Below are positions 36,101 through 46,189 of a DNA stretch of 64,000 bases, one piece after another. Both the position numbers and the translations under genes were made by a program. The stretch's first letter is position 1. Every line of letters starts with the position of its first letter. Below the pieces are notes generated by a model. It worked only from the letters and a program-made list of their open reading frames with translations. It was not told the origin of the DNA and did no database searches. This DNA is from Zingiber officinale (Eukaryota; Streptophyta; Magnoliopsida; Zingiberales; Zingiberaceae). The DNA lies in assembly GCF_018446385.1 (NCBI RefSeq), contig NC_056003.1, positions 23,743,198-23,807,197 on the forward strand, read 5' to 3'.

Positions 36101-38860
36101 GCCGATTGGAACTGAAATCTATTTTGCATGTACTTGTAAAGTGCAATTCACTTTCAGTAAGCTAAATATCAAAGATTTGGAATCTAATGTCACATTTTTT
36201 AATCTTTAAGGAAGATGATTGGCAGGTCTAATAAAGAAGAGATCTACTATGTCTCAAGAAGTGGTCCTCCCCTAAGACAATAGTCTCCAAATAAAATCTC
36301 TACCCTGAGCTGGTTGAACAGTTTAGTGGGGGTGGTATTGTGGTCATTTCCTACTCACCTCTTTTTCCCTTACTCCTTTCCATCTCACAAGTAAACAAAT
36401 TTCTTCCATCCTCTTCCCACCTCCTCACTCTCCCCCTATATTTCCTCCTCCCTCTCCAACTTCCCTCCTCTGAAATAAACTGGCTGTTAGTTCCTGAAAG
36501 TATATCATATTGGCACATGGATTTACTTGGAACATGAACCTAATCATGCAACTAGCAGAAACTGATTGGAAAAAAAATCTAAAAGGCTTTGAGTAAGATA
36601 CCTGAAATGAAATACTTAGACATCCACCAATCAGTTCTGCAGCCCAGCCAGACCAAATTGTTGTCACTACAATCTCAGTGTTTTTCCTAAATTGTTTTTG
36701 TAGGCAGTGGCATTGATGATTTGCGATTTATTTCATCTTAGTTCACAACTGCCAAAAATGCTTATAATTTCTCAGCATCTCTTAAATTACTCTGCTATTT
36801 TACACCATGTATGTACATGCTTTGTGTGTGTGTGGCAGTGTAGGTGTGTATACAAACACAAAATTTGTGTAATCTACTCACAGAACCAATCTAACTACAA
36901 GAATAAATCAAAATATTTGCCCCTGCACAGTGCTAGTTTGATTTTCCATCTTTTGGACTTAAACAAAATGCTTTTGTAATTTTGTCATATAAGTTAATAT
37001 AACTGAGGTTTTATTGACTTGAGAAATTCAGAATTCTGAAAGAAACATTATCTCACTCACCTGAAGGCCAGCTCCTGCAAGAAATGCAAGCCGCATTTCT
37101 TTCGAATTAAGAACATCAAAGCATCCAACATTCTGTGAGTTCATGTCTTCCTCAGAAGCAACTGTCAGTTCATCTATCTCATTCTCCAAGCGATGAGGAT
37201 CATAGATCTTTGAGAGAACTGTTATGGCCTCAGTTTTATCTTTCTAGATATCGAGGAAGATTTAATATTAAAGGTCAACATTTAACCACAAAAAACAGGG
37301 AGCAGAACAAAATTTAACAGACTGCAGTGAGTTAATTCACCTTCAGAAAAAGCCAGCGAGGTGATTCAGGGAGAAACAGCATTAGAGCAAACTGTATCAC
37401 TGCTGGCAGTGCAGCAACTCCAAGCATCCATCGCCAAGTGCCTGGAACCTATCACCGGATGTGTTCAATTAATCAAATATCAAGGAACAAGAGTACTAGA
37501 CTGACAATAATTCATAGCATTCCATGATTCATATCAAGGAACAAGAGTACTGCTGGATGCACAACAAACACTAGAAAGTAAATAATTAAGCTACAATTTA
37601 TAATGAGTGCATTACTCCATGATTCATAATCAAAAGCACATAATAATGCTATTAGGACAAATCACCCTCTAGAAAAGAACATTAACCCAAATTAGTAAGT
37701 GAGAACAGAAAAAGACAGAAAATAGAGTGACTATGGAAAATACTGGACCAAAATAAGATCTATGTCACTGACCTTAGGAGTTAGGACGTGATTTCTAGTT
37801 CTTGACTTGTGGTTGTCATAAGCAATGCAGTTTTGGAATGTGGGTTACATATAAGTGTTTAAAAACATAGGGGCACCAACATACATCCTAAAATCTTTAT
37901 TGCCTACTGATATCATTAGGATATAAAAATGAATTTACCTGAGTAAAAGAAAGATTTACAAGGTAAGAAAGAAACTGTCCCCCTGTGATCATGAGTACAT
38001 TCATGCTAACTAGACCTCCCCTGATTTCTGAAGGTGATACTTCAGCAATATAAACGGGAGCTGTAACTGATGCTATTCCAATGCCCAAACCAACAAGAAG
38101 CCTTCCAAATATGAGAAGGTACGGATCTGGAGCAACGCACATCACAACAGATCCAATGGCAAAAATGATATCAGCAAGAAGAAAAGCTTTCTTCCTCCCA
38201 TAGGCATCATTCACCCATCCACCACCTGCAGCTCCAATTATAGCTCCTGCTATTGCCATGCTGACAATTGTTTCCTACGAACAATTCAATAGTTCAGAAA
38301 TACGTTCACATAACATAAACACTGTCCTTATCCTATTTACCTGTAAAACATGGTTTTCAGCCACCGCATCAAAATCGTCACGAATATAAAGAAGGGCACC
38401 AGATATAACACCTAAAGAACAAAATTAATTAGCCTTCTGCCACTCGCATGATTGATCGTCCTAACGACATTAGTCAAATGATGCATATTTGTGAAAATAT
38501 CAAATTCTAGTAACAAATGGAAAGTATCACATTAAACATTATAATGATCGTCGACCACTCCATTATGAAAAGTGCTAAAACGAACAGTTTCTGCAATAAA
38601 AAAATTTCCTTGTAGATACAGATCCTACTAACAGAGACACAGAATAAATCCTTAACCCAAGTTACACAAAAAGCATAGATTTGGGACTATAAAAACGAAG
38701 AAGTATAGATTTAGTCACCGGTATCGTATCCAAATAGAAAACCACCGATGCCGGCAGTGAGGGTGAGGCCGATCACGTAGAAATTGCTAAAGTAGTAGGT
38801 ATCCCTCTCCGCCGAGGCATCGATGAGGCCCGAGCTCCCAGGAGAAGACTGTATCGTCAT
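33120..38860 (-). CDS. INT1: Inositol transporter 1-like (INT1), H+/myo-inositol symporter
   Basis: Six minus-strand exons join in frame: 38860-38719, 38411-38341, 38274-37939, 37448-37341, 37243-37061, 33794-33120 (1515 nt, 504 aa; Arabidopsis INT1 is 509). Family signs: [15 protein letters not shown] at the end of exon 1, GRKK (97-100), [20 protein letters not shown] (from 128), PESPRWL (210-216), [10 protein letters not shown] (about 331-340), PGMGPVPW and VPETKG (473-478), the standard major-facilitator sugar-porter set with 12 membrane segments. INT1 exports myo-inositol from the vacuole across the tonoplast with protons. The start at 38860 ([11 protein letters not shown]) matches the INT1 N-terminus; an in-frame upstream ATG at 38938 is less likely. 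The last large loop (around residues 365-380) has three cysteines, and the C-terminus ends RRRLLA. The last intron (33795-37060) holds a copia relic. Confidence 0.95.
34330..36230 (+). pseudogene. Copia gag-protease-integrase relic in INT1 intron 5
   Basis: Plus-strand pieces in correct copia order, all broken. A gag zinc-knuckle region (SRSKS-like, about 34700-34850) comes first. A protease/GAG-pre-integrase region follows around 35000-35400. Then comes an integrase start at 35400-35650 (an H/C finger piece, [29 protein letters not shown]), then DNGEYTS and MNRTIME pieces to about 36000. Stops and shifts are frequent. It runs antisense to INT1 and no LTRs were recognised at its edges. Confidence 0.8.
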
Positions 38861-40046
38861 CCTCCGTTGCAGCAAAGCCCAAACCATGCTCACAAATCCA
38901 CCAGCCAAAGGTTCAACTCGAACTACTAGAACTCCCACAAAATCAAATACTTAAGATATTTCACCAGAAATAAGATTAACGAGGTTTTTGGTCGGACGGC
39001 CAATAAATCACTGAGAAAGCCTAGTCCACGGCTTCTAAGTCTCAATCAAACACGAAGCCGAACAAAACCGATGTCTCTTCCCATTGCTCCGGTCGCTCGA
39101 AGATTCAGTACAGAACAGCTTCAGGAGAACCAAATCAAAGCAAGAAGCGATGGGACGCAACCTCCTACCGCCGATTGCGATCACCGAAGCATGACGATGA
39201 GACGAGCTTTCGTTTCCCTATTGCCTTTCGGCATTTTGTTTCTACTGATAAGCTGCATTGCTTCAATCAGCGAACAAGGTTCTTCTGCATTGTTGAACGA
39301 AAGGGTAGAACGGTTCACGCTCTAGTTTCCTGTTTGCTGTCTGACGAACACAAGCAAATCATTTCCATCTGCTACAAGGATGCTACATGATCCTCTTCCC
39401 GAAAATGATGTGTACCTATGTCTCCTTACCGATCAGACAGATTAAATCATATCTAAAGAATACAATACACATCACGAGAATATCATAGTCGTCCGATCGA
39501 CGAGGGGACACAGGTATATGTCATTTTTGGGACAGAGGATCTCATCTCCTATATCACGCAGTGTCTGACGTAGTTTGGATCCTCTGTTCTAAATTTTTCT
39601 GTCTCCGTATCCCCTATCGATTTGATGGATCAGATTATATCTCAAGACATCATGATATCCTTAAGATGTGTACAATATCCTTATAATGTGTAAGATATCT
39701 TTAAAATATAATTTGATCTGTCCGATCGATAAAGGAATACAGGGATAAAAAAATTTGAAGACAAAAATCCGAATTTATCTGACGAGATATATTACATCTA
39801 AAGAATACCCTACCTATGAGGATGTCGCACGCATCTTAAAAATATCCGATTGATGAGCAAATACGGAACAGATAAATTTGGGACATAGGATCGGTCAGAA
39901 GCCGTGGCGATGTCATCTCTTGGCTGTTTCTGGAAACCTCGTGTTGCTAAAGCCTAGAAATAGAATACGTGTACTATTATATTATCGGTAAATTGGATGG
40001 CTAAAATCTGATAGCTAAAAAATAAATATAAGATGTTTAATTAATA
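38861..40046. other. INT1 upstream region
   Basis: The first about 200 bp should hold the INT1 5' leader and core promoter (minus strand). 39400-39900 contains scattered copies of short words (CCGATCGA, GAATAC, GGATCCTCTGTTC, ACATCTAAAGAATAC) suggesting a decayed repeat or MITE, but no clean termini. Confidence 0.45.
39071..39325 (+). CDS. Hypothetical 84-aa ORF with one hydrophobic segment
   Basis: Plus-strand open frame divergent from INT1. The N-terminus (MSLPIAPVARRFSTEQL) is basic and looks like a mitochondrial presequence with an RRF-S cleavage-like site. Residues about 45-63 (FVSLLPFGILFLLISCIAS) are a possible membrane span. I recognise no family. It overlaps the likely INT1 promoter region, so it may be a chance ORF. 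Confidence 0.18.
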   Translation: MSLPIAPVARRFSTEQLQENQIKARSDGTQPPTADCDHRSMTMRRAFVSLLPFGILFLLISCIASISEQGSSALLNERVERFTL

Positions 40047-40597
40047 CTAGTGTGATACACGTTACGTGTATAATATAATAATATATAAATTATTTGAGTC
40101 TTTAAAAATTTGAATAATTTTTTAATGTCACCTTTATAAATAAAAAATTAATTATTTCGATAAAATTCGTACAATAGTGATGCTATGCAAAAAATTATTT
40201 TCTACTGTAACCGGTTTTCTTATGTAAAAAATTATTTTAATTTAATATTATACTTGTCTTAGTAAAAAAAACTAAGAAAAGATATTTTTTAACATCGTCA
40301 GCCTAAAATATTTATAGAAACTTCTTTGATCATAGTGTTGTCAATTATAAGATATGAGACTAAAGAGAACTATATTTTTTTATATAAAACAATTAGAGAA
40401 AATTAATGATGAGAAAAATTCATAATAATACGTTGTAGCTGAGTCTCGAACTCTAGATCACTGATTGTTTCGCTTGTGGAATTACTAATAAACCTTGGAA
40501 TTATTTTTAGTGTAAATAGAAAAAAGGACATTAACGTAAATGTATTTTAGGCTTCACCAAAGTTAGTTAGTAAAGGGGGGAGATTTTTAATAAAATA
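40047..40597 (-). mobile_element. Helitron-like element, left copy (non-autonomous)
   Basis: On the minus strand the element ends with a perfect 6-bp-stem hairpin (TACACG-TAA-CGTGTA, 40070-40056), then five bases, then CTAG (40050-40047) followed by T, the Helitron 3' signature of a hairpin, CTRR and insertion before T. Its 5' side begins TATTTTATTAAAAATC, directly abutting the CTAG end of the right copy; the first bases of its terminus seem displaced by that insertion. Internal sequence has no Rep/helicase coding capacity. No terminal inverted repeats or target duplication, as expected. Confidence 0.72.
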
Positions 40598-41213
40598 CTA
40601 GTGTGATCGTGCACACGCGTTGCGTATGTAATATAATAATATATAAATTATTTGGGTCTTTGAAAATCCGAATTGTTTGAATTTTCTAGTGTCACCCTTA
40701 TAAACCAAGAATTAATTATTTGTGTAAGATTCGTCAGACCATGCAATAGTAATTATTTGTGTAAGATTCATCAGACCGTGCAATAGTGACGTTAGAGAAT
40801 TCCAACAACAAACTATTGTAACGGGCTTCCCTATGCAAAAAATTATTTTAATTTAATATTATATTTGTCTTAGTAAAAAAAATTAAGAAAAGTATATTTT
40901 TTAACATCGTAGGCTTAAAATATTTATAGAAACTTCTTTGATCATAGTGTTGTCAATTCTAAGATATAGGACTAAAGAGAACTATATTTTTTATATAAAA
41001 TAACCAGAGAAAATTAATGATAAGAAAAATTTATAATAATACGCTGTAGCTGAGTCTCGAACTCTAGATCACTGATTGTTTCACACGTGGAATTACTAAT
41101 AAACCTTGGAATTATTTTTAGTGTAAATAGAAAAAGGATATTAACGTAAATACATTTTAGGCTTCACCAAAGTTAGTTAGTAAAAGGGGGAGATTTTTAA
41201 TAAAATAGTAAGA
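40598..41213 (-). mobile_element. Helitron-like element, right copy (non-autonomous)
   Basis: The minus strand starts A|TCTTACTATTTTATTAAA (5' end at 41213), close to known plant Helitron 5' ends. It ends with a hairpin (CATACGC-AAC-GCGTGTG, 40628-40612, one mismatch) and CTAG (40601-40598) followed by T. The body is highly similar to the left copy over its full length. A 39-bp internal duplication (ATTATTTGTGTAAGATTC word at 40715 and 40754) is private to this copy. 616 bp, no coding capacity. Confidence 0.75.
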
Positions 41214-42069
41214 TATATAATAAGATAGTAAGATATATTATTTTAAAAATATAATTAATTATTAATATAGATAAATATTTTTAAAAAAATTAAATATAAA
41301 AATCGATGAGAAATAATTGAGTTATAAAATATGATAGTACTTAGTGTCTAATAATGATCTTAAAAATTAAGAGATTCTAATTGGTTAATACAGTCCTTAT
41401 ATTCTATATATATTGTTTTAAATAGAGGATAAACTCTTTAAATTTTATACTTTTTTGGGGACTTTTTTTAAAAATTTTGATATATTTTTTAAATACAGGT
41501 AAGGTGTAAACTCGATTTATTGTTTCATGACATGTTTTTCTGACCAGTATACATATTTTTCCATGGTTCTTTATAAATTTATAGATAAATATGAAAAATA
41601 TTCTACATACGAAGGAATTTCTAAGTTCATAAAACGGTTAAATAGTATATATATTTGCAACGCTGTGTGTGTGACTGTGAACAATACGTGTAGATGTAAC
41701 GTTGCTAGTTCGATTTTTTTATAAAAAAATATTTCATTTATTCTCTCCCCTTCGATCTTCAATTCAAAATATTGGCAAGCGGATTTTCTCAAATTTTAAA
41801 TATCCCTCGCCGCTCTCTCTCTCTCTCTCCTTCCTTCTCCTTTACCGTCATTTTCCGTCGTAGCTGACTAAAGCTCCCCAAACTGCGCGTTGAACACAAA
41901 GGCAACATTGGTGTAAAATCCACCCTTTCTCCATTCTCGATCGTAAGTCTTTCCCCTCCACTGTCTATTTTTCAGCTCTGTACAATTTTTTTTTTGCACT
42001 ATATATATATCCTACCAAGCACAAGCCCTAGCTGCTATACTACCAATTTTTTACTTATATAATTTGTAG
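41214..42069 (+). other. AT-rich flank, then a 5'-UTR-like CT tract with a donor-like site
   Basis: 41214-41800 is AT-rich without features. At 41811-41830 a CT repeat is followed by a less AT-rich stretch resembling a plant 5' leader, ending in a donor-like GATC|GTAAGT at about 41939-41948. No coding exon follows; instead the duplicated block and the palindromic array begin. Confidence 0.4.
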
Positions 42070-42700
42070 GTAACTTGCTAAACATCAATTCTATCTACAT
42101 TTCATAATCAATGGTAATTCGTTTCATTATAAGTTGTAATTCCTGACCGTAATCCTAAAGGAATATTAAAAGAAAGGAAGGATTTATGCTACAACGCGCA
42201 AGATCGATGCCTGCTACAAACGCTTGTAGCCACTTGGACAGCTAGATGCTATAAGTTGTAGTAGCTACTTCGACAGTTAACTGCTACACCTTGTGCAGCT
42301 AACTATCCATGTACCTGTTAAAAACGTGTAGCAGCCACTTGTTAACAAGCTCTAGCTACTTTTGCTTATATGATTTGCAGGGAACTTGTCAAACATAAAT
42401 TCTACCATTTCATATCCAATGGTAATTTATTTCATTTTAATTTGTTATTCCCCATTGTGATCCGAACATATATTAGAAGGATTAATGCTACAAGGTGCAA
42501 GGACGACTCCTGCTATAAACGCCTGTAGGCTGCAGTCACTTTGACAGTTAGCTGCTACACGTTGTAGCAGCTACTTCGACATTTAACTGTCATATATTGT
42601 AGCAGCTAATTGCCCAAGTGGCTGCTACAACGTGTAGCAACTAACTGTCCAAGTAGCTGCTACAACGTTGTAGTAGCTACTTGGTAAGTCATTTCATTTT
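42070..42700 (+). repeat. 311-bp duplicated block with splice-like edges
   Basis: Copy 1 starts at 42070 and copy 2 at 42381. Each begins right after an acceptor-like TTATAT(A/G)ATTTG(T/C)AG, contains AACTTG(C/T)(T/C)AAACAT, and about 41-44 nt later has CAATG|GTAATT, an ATG immediately before a donor-like GTAATT. Both then run into sequence rich in GCTACAA/TTGTAGC words that lead into the main minisatellite. A third, partial copy (TCATTTCATTTTAAGTTATAA) follows at 42692. It looks like a duplicated leader exon of an unknown gene. Confidence 0.7.
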
Positions 42701-42794
42701 AAGTTATAATTTTTTCTCCTCTATTCCTATTATATACCGTTTATCCGTGATTATCTTTATTGGACGTCTTGGATGCTAAACTTATTAATTAATT

Positions 42795-44806
42795 CCACAG
42801 CTAGCTGCTACAACGCTGTAGCAGCTACTTGGAATAATAGCTGCTATAACTCTGTAGTAGCTAACTCGACGGTTAGCTGTTATAACGTTGTAGCAGCTAC
42901 TTGGAATGATAACTGCTACAACGTTATAGCAGCTAACCGTCGAGTTAGCTGCTACAACGTTGTAATAATTACTTGGAATGTTAGCTGCTATAACGTTATA
43001 GTAGCTACTTAGAATGATAGCTGCTACAACATTATAGTAGCTACTTGGAATGATAGTTGCTACAACGCTGTAGTAGTTACTCGGAATGTTAACTGCTATA
43101 ATGTTGTAGTAGCTACTTGGAATGATAGCTGCTACAACATTGTAGCAGCTAATCGTCGAGTTAGCTGCTATAACGTTTTAGTAATTATTTGAAATGTTAG
43201 CTACTATAACGTTGTAGCAGCTACTTGGAATGATAGCTGCTGCAATGTTGCAGCAGCTAACTCAATGGTTAGCTGCCACAATGCTATAATAGTTATTTGG
43301 AATGTTAACTGCTACAACACTGTAGTAATTATTTGGAATGATAGCTGCTACAATGTTGTAGCAGCTAACCGTCGAGTTAGCTGCTACAGCGTTATAGCAA
43401 TTACATAGAATGATTGCTGCTACAACGTTGTAGAAGCTACTTGGAATGATAGCTGCTACAATGTTGTGTTGGACCCCATGATTATTTTGGTGTGATCAAC
43501 CAAGTTAAGTTAGGTCCTGTTTTGATTTGATCCCGGTGCCTAAGTGTGCAGAAGCTTAGGAGCACAGGAAGTCGAGTAGAAGACGCAGCTAGCGAGAAGG
43601 ATGGTACGGGAAGGGAGCTGACGGGCTCAGTATATCCGAGGGACAAGGTACTACGGAAGAGTACATGGTGGACGAGAAGAACGTACGCAACGTTCGAGGG
43701 ACGAGAAGCCGGAGCGGAAGCCTGCTCGAGGAGAAAGCTGAAAATTAGGTTCGGGTGAGCCTTATTTCTGTTGGCCGCAATCATCCAGGCGATCAGAGCA
43801 GCAGAAGAGCGAAAGGAGCTGGAGAATATTGCTGGAGGAGCCCTCAACACGAGTTGAAGGCGCCTTCGAGGCGCGTCAGTGCCTTCACCACTTTCAGGCA
43901 GAAGGCGCCTTCCATAAGCATGGAAGGCGCCCTCCATAACGATGGAAGGCGCCCTCTATAGGCATGGAAGACACCCTCCATGAGTATGGAAGGCGCCTTC
44001 GTATAGTCAAAGTAGTCGTTCGTAGTGGATAAAATTTTATCCATTGCGCCTCGCTGGAGGCGCCCTCAAACTATGGATAAGATTTTCCAAGGGATATAAA
44101 AAGACCCTTGGACCTAGGAAATAGGTATCAACTCTAGCTTTCATTTCCTAGAACATTCCTGAGCTTTTAAAGAGTGTAATAGGCTTCTCCGCCTACACGA
44201 AGGAGATTTTTTAGCGCTTTCTTTTACCTTGGATTAACAACCATCTAAGTTATAACCAAGTAATTCCTTTGTGTCTTTTTGATTTATTAGTTACTTAATT
44301 TCATTTATATAAGTGTGTTACTAATCTGAGTTGAAGAATGAGGAAGGGTTTTATTTTTCTATTTTAGGCAATTCACCCCTCCCCTCTTACCGACCTCGCT
44401 GTGCCAACACGTTGTAGCAGCTAACTCGATGCTTAACTACTACAATGCTGTAGCAGCTACTTGGAATGTTAACTGCTATAACACTGTAGCAGCTACTTGG
44501 AATGATAGCTGTTACAACATTGTAGCAGCTAATCGTCGAGTTAGCTGCTGCTACAACACTGTAACAGCTAACTCTATGGTTAGCTGTTGCAACGTTGTAG
44601 TAGCTATTTGGAATGTTAACTATTACAACGCTATAGCAGCTACTTGGAATGATAGCTGCTACAACGTTGTATTAATTAACTGTCGAGTTAGCTGCTATAG
44701 TGTTATAATAATTACTTAGAATGTTAGCTACTACAACGTTGTAGCAGCTACTTGGAATGATAACTGTTACAACGTTGTAGCAGCTAACTCGATGGTAACT
44801 AGAGAT
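42795..44806. repeat. 36-bp palindromic minisatellite, split by a solo LTR
   Basis: About 18 units in 42795-43466 and about 11 in 44410-44806. Each unit is a 24-bp perfect or near-perfect palindrome (AGCTGCTACAAC followed by its reverse complement) plus a 12-bp spacer. Spacers are mainly ACTTGGAATGAT or AACTCGACGGTT and its reverse complement AACCGTCGAGTT. Because 36 is divisible by three, frames stay open and read as 12-residue peptide repeats (SCYNVVAATWND type), but this is a by-product and not evidence of a protein. Units vary by a few substitutions. Confidence 0.93.
43467..44409 (+). mobile_element. Solo LTR inserted in the minisatellite
   Basis: 943 bp from TGTTGGACCCC to GTGCCAACA. 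Flanks are TGTTG (43462-43466) and CGTTG (44410-44414), a 5-bp target duplication with one change, both within the palindrome centre. A TATA-like GATATAAAAAG lies at 44092-44103. A cluster of GGCGCC-centred words (GGAAGGCGCC and variants) occupies 43850-44070. It ends with AATTCACCCCTCCCCTCTT as in many plant copia LTRs. No internal domain or second LTR. Confidence 0.88.
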
Positions 44807-45105
44807 ATTTGGAAATTATCTGAATTTAAATATATAAAATTAAATTCAACTTATCTGTTGACATGACCTGAGCGGATAATCTTAAGTTGCCAGTAGGGGT
44901 TGATTTCTACTATGTGCTACACGTAGATTGCACAGTGGTTGAGCGAGCTAAGAGGTCGAGCGGGCTTTTAGCCGGTCTGGCAAGCATAGAGGCCCAGCGA
45001 GTTTTTATTGGACGAATAAAGTGATCGGGCAGGCTAAGCGTTTGGGTTGGCGAAGCCTAGAAATCGGTCGGGCGAGTGCGCTGAGTGAACCGAGGAGCCT
45101 CTTTC
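44807..45105. other. Spacer between minisatellite and large retroelement
   Basis: No gene. 44930-45100 is G-rich with GAGCGGGC/GGTCGGGCG words, probably an older LTR fragment. Its last five bases (CTTTC, 45101-45105) are the target duplication of the retroelement that follows. Confidence 0.5.
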
Positions 45106-46175
45106 TGTTGGATCGTGAATTCGATAGAGGGGGGGGGTGAATATCGATTAAAAATTATAACGAAAGTACGCAGCGGAAAAATCGAAAGCAGAAAGAATGA
45201 CACAAGTAGTTTTTACTTGGTTCGGAGCCTGTGTCAACTCCTACTCCAAGACCCGCACTTGTTGAGTGTTTTCGTTGGGCAATCACTAATAATTCAAAAT
45301 ATTGATTACAAAAGAAGTACAGGAATTACTAAAAAAACAACCGATAATAAGAAAAAGAACAAACAAATTAGCACTTTGTCGGAGAGGCGTCGCAAGAGCA
45401 CGGGAGAGCAGATCGTTCGTTCTTATTCTGTGACTTCAGCCTTTACCATCCTTATATAGGAGGTTCGGGGCGCCTGGATCCCTTCGGGCGCCCTGAATAT
45501 GATGTAGCCAAGCCAACCAGGGATCTCCATGTGGTGAAGTGACGTTGGGGATAAAATTTACCTCGGGGCGCCCTAACCTGTTCCAGGCGCTCGGACCTCC
45601 GGGCGCTCGGACCCTTGTTTTCCAGTTGTTTCCTTCCTACAAGAAAATATTAGTCTGAGGCAAATATATATCCTGCAAAATAGAGTGTTAGCACAGTTTA
45701 TCATCAAATAAAATATTAATTAGATTCCGTCTCATCGAGACCGGAATCTAGTCACGATCTCGACTTAGATATCCGAAATGGATCTAAGTCGGATCGACGC
45801 CTAATGTTCCCTTCCCAGGAACGCGTCCTCACAGTCACTCCCCTCCAATGACTTACCTTCACTTACCTGCCAGACGTCCGGCCAGCCCTTCGATCCGTCT
45901 GAGCTTCGTGCCAGCTATCCGGTCAGTTCGTCGACCTAGCTGGACTTCGTGCCAAATGTCCAGTCAACCCATCGACCCTTTTGGACTTCGTGCTAGCTAT
46001 CCGGTCGGCTCGTCGACCTAGCTGAGCTTCGTGCCAGACATCAGGTCAGCCTGTCGACCTGTCTAGGCTTCTCCTGCACACTCGGTCAGAGTGTTAGATA
46101 ACAATGAAACTAATTTAACCTATTTTGTCATTCATCAAAACTTGAGTTAGACCATTAGTGCTAACCATACCAACA
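45106..46175 (-). repeat. 3' LTR of the large retroelement
   Basis: 1070 bp, TGTTGGATCG to CATACCAACA on the plus strand. Matches 58333-59366 along its whole length. It carries a G9-10 run near 45127 and GGGCGCC clusters (45467-45610), with an extra segment near 45566-45610 absent from the other LTR. Confidence 0.93.
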
Positions 46176-46189
46176 ATCTTCCCCTTTTT
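46176..46189 (-). other. Polypurine tract
   Basis: AAAAAGGGGAAGAT on the minus strand, immediately 5' of the LTR's TGTTGG. This is the plus-strand primer position expected for an LTR retrotransposon. Confidence 0.88.

Noticed and set aside
42773-43012. Open frame with repeated SCYNVVAATWN peptides
   Set aside because: It arises because the minisatellite unit is 36 bp and lacks stops in this frame; no start context, domain or flanking gene structure supports a protein.
44429-44719. Second repeat-peptide ORF
   Set aside because: Same minisatellite by-product as the left half of the array.
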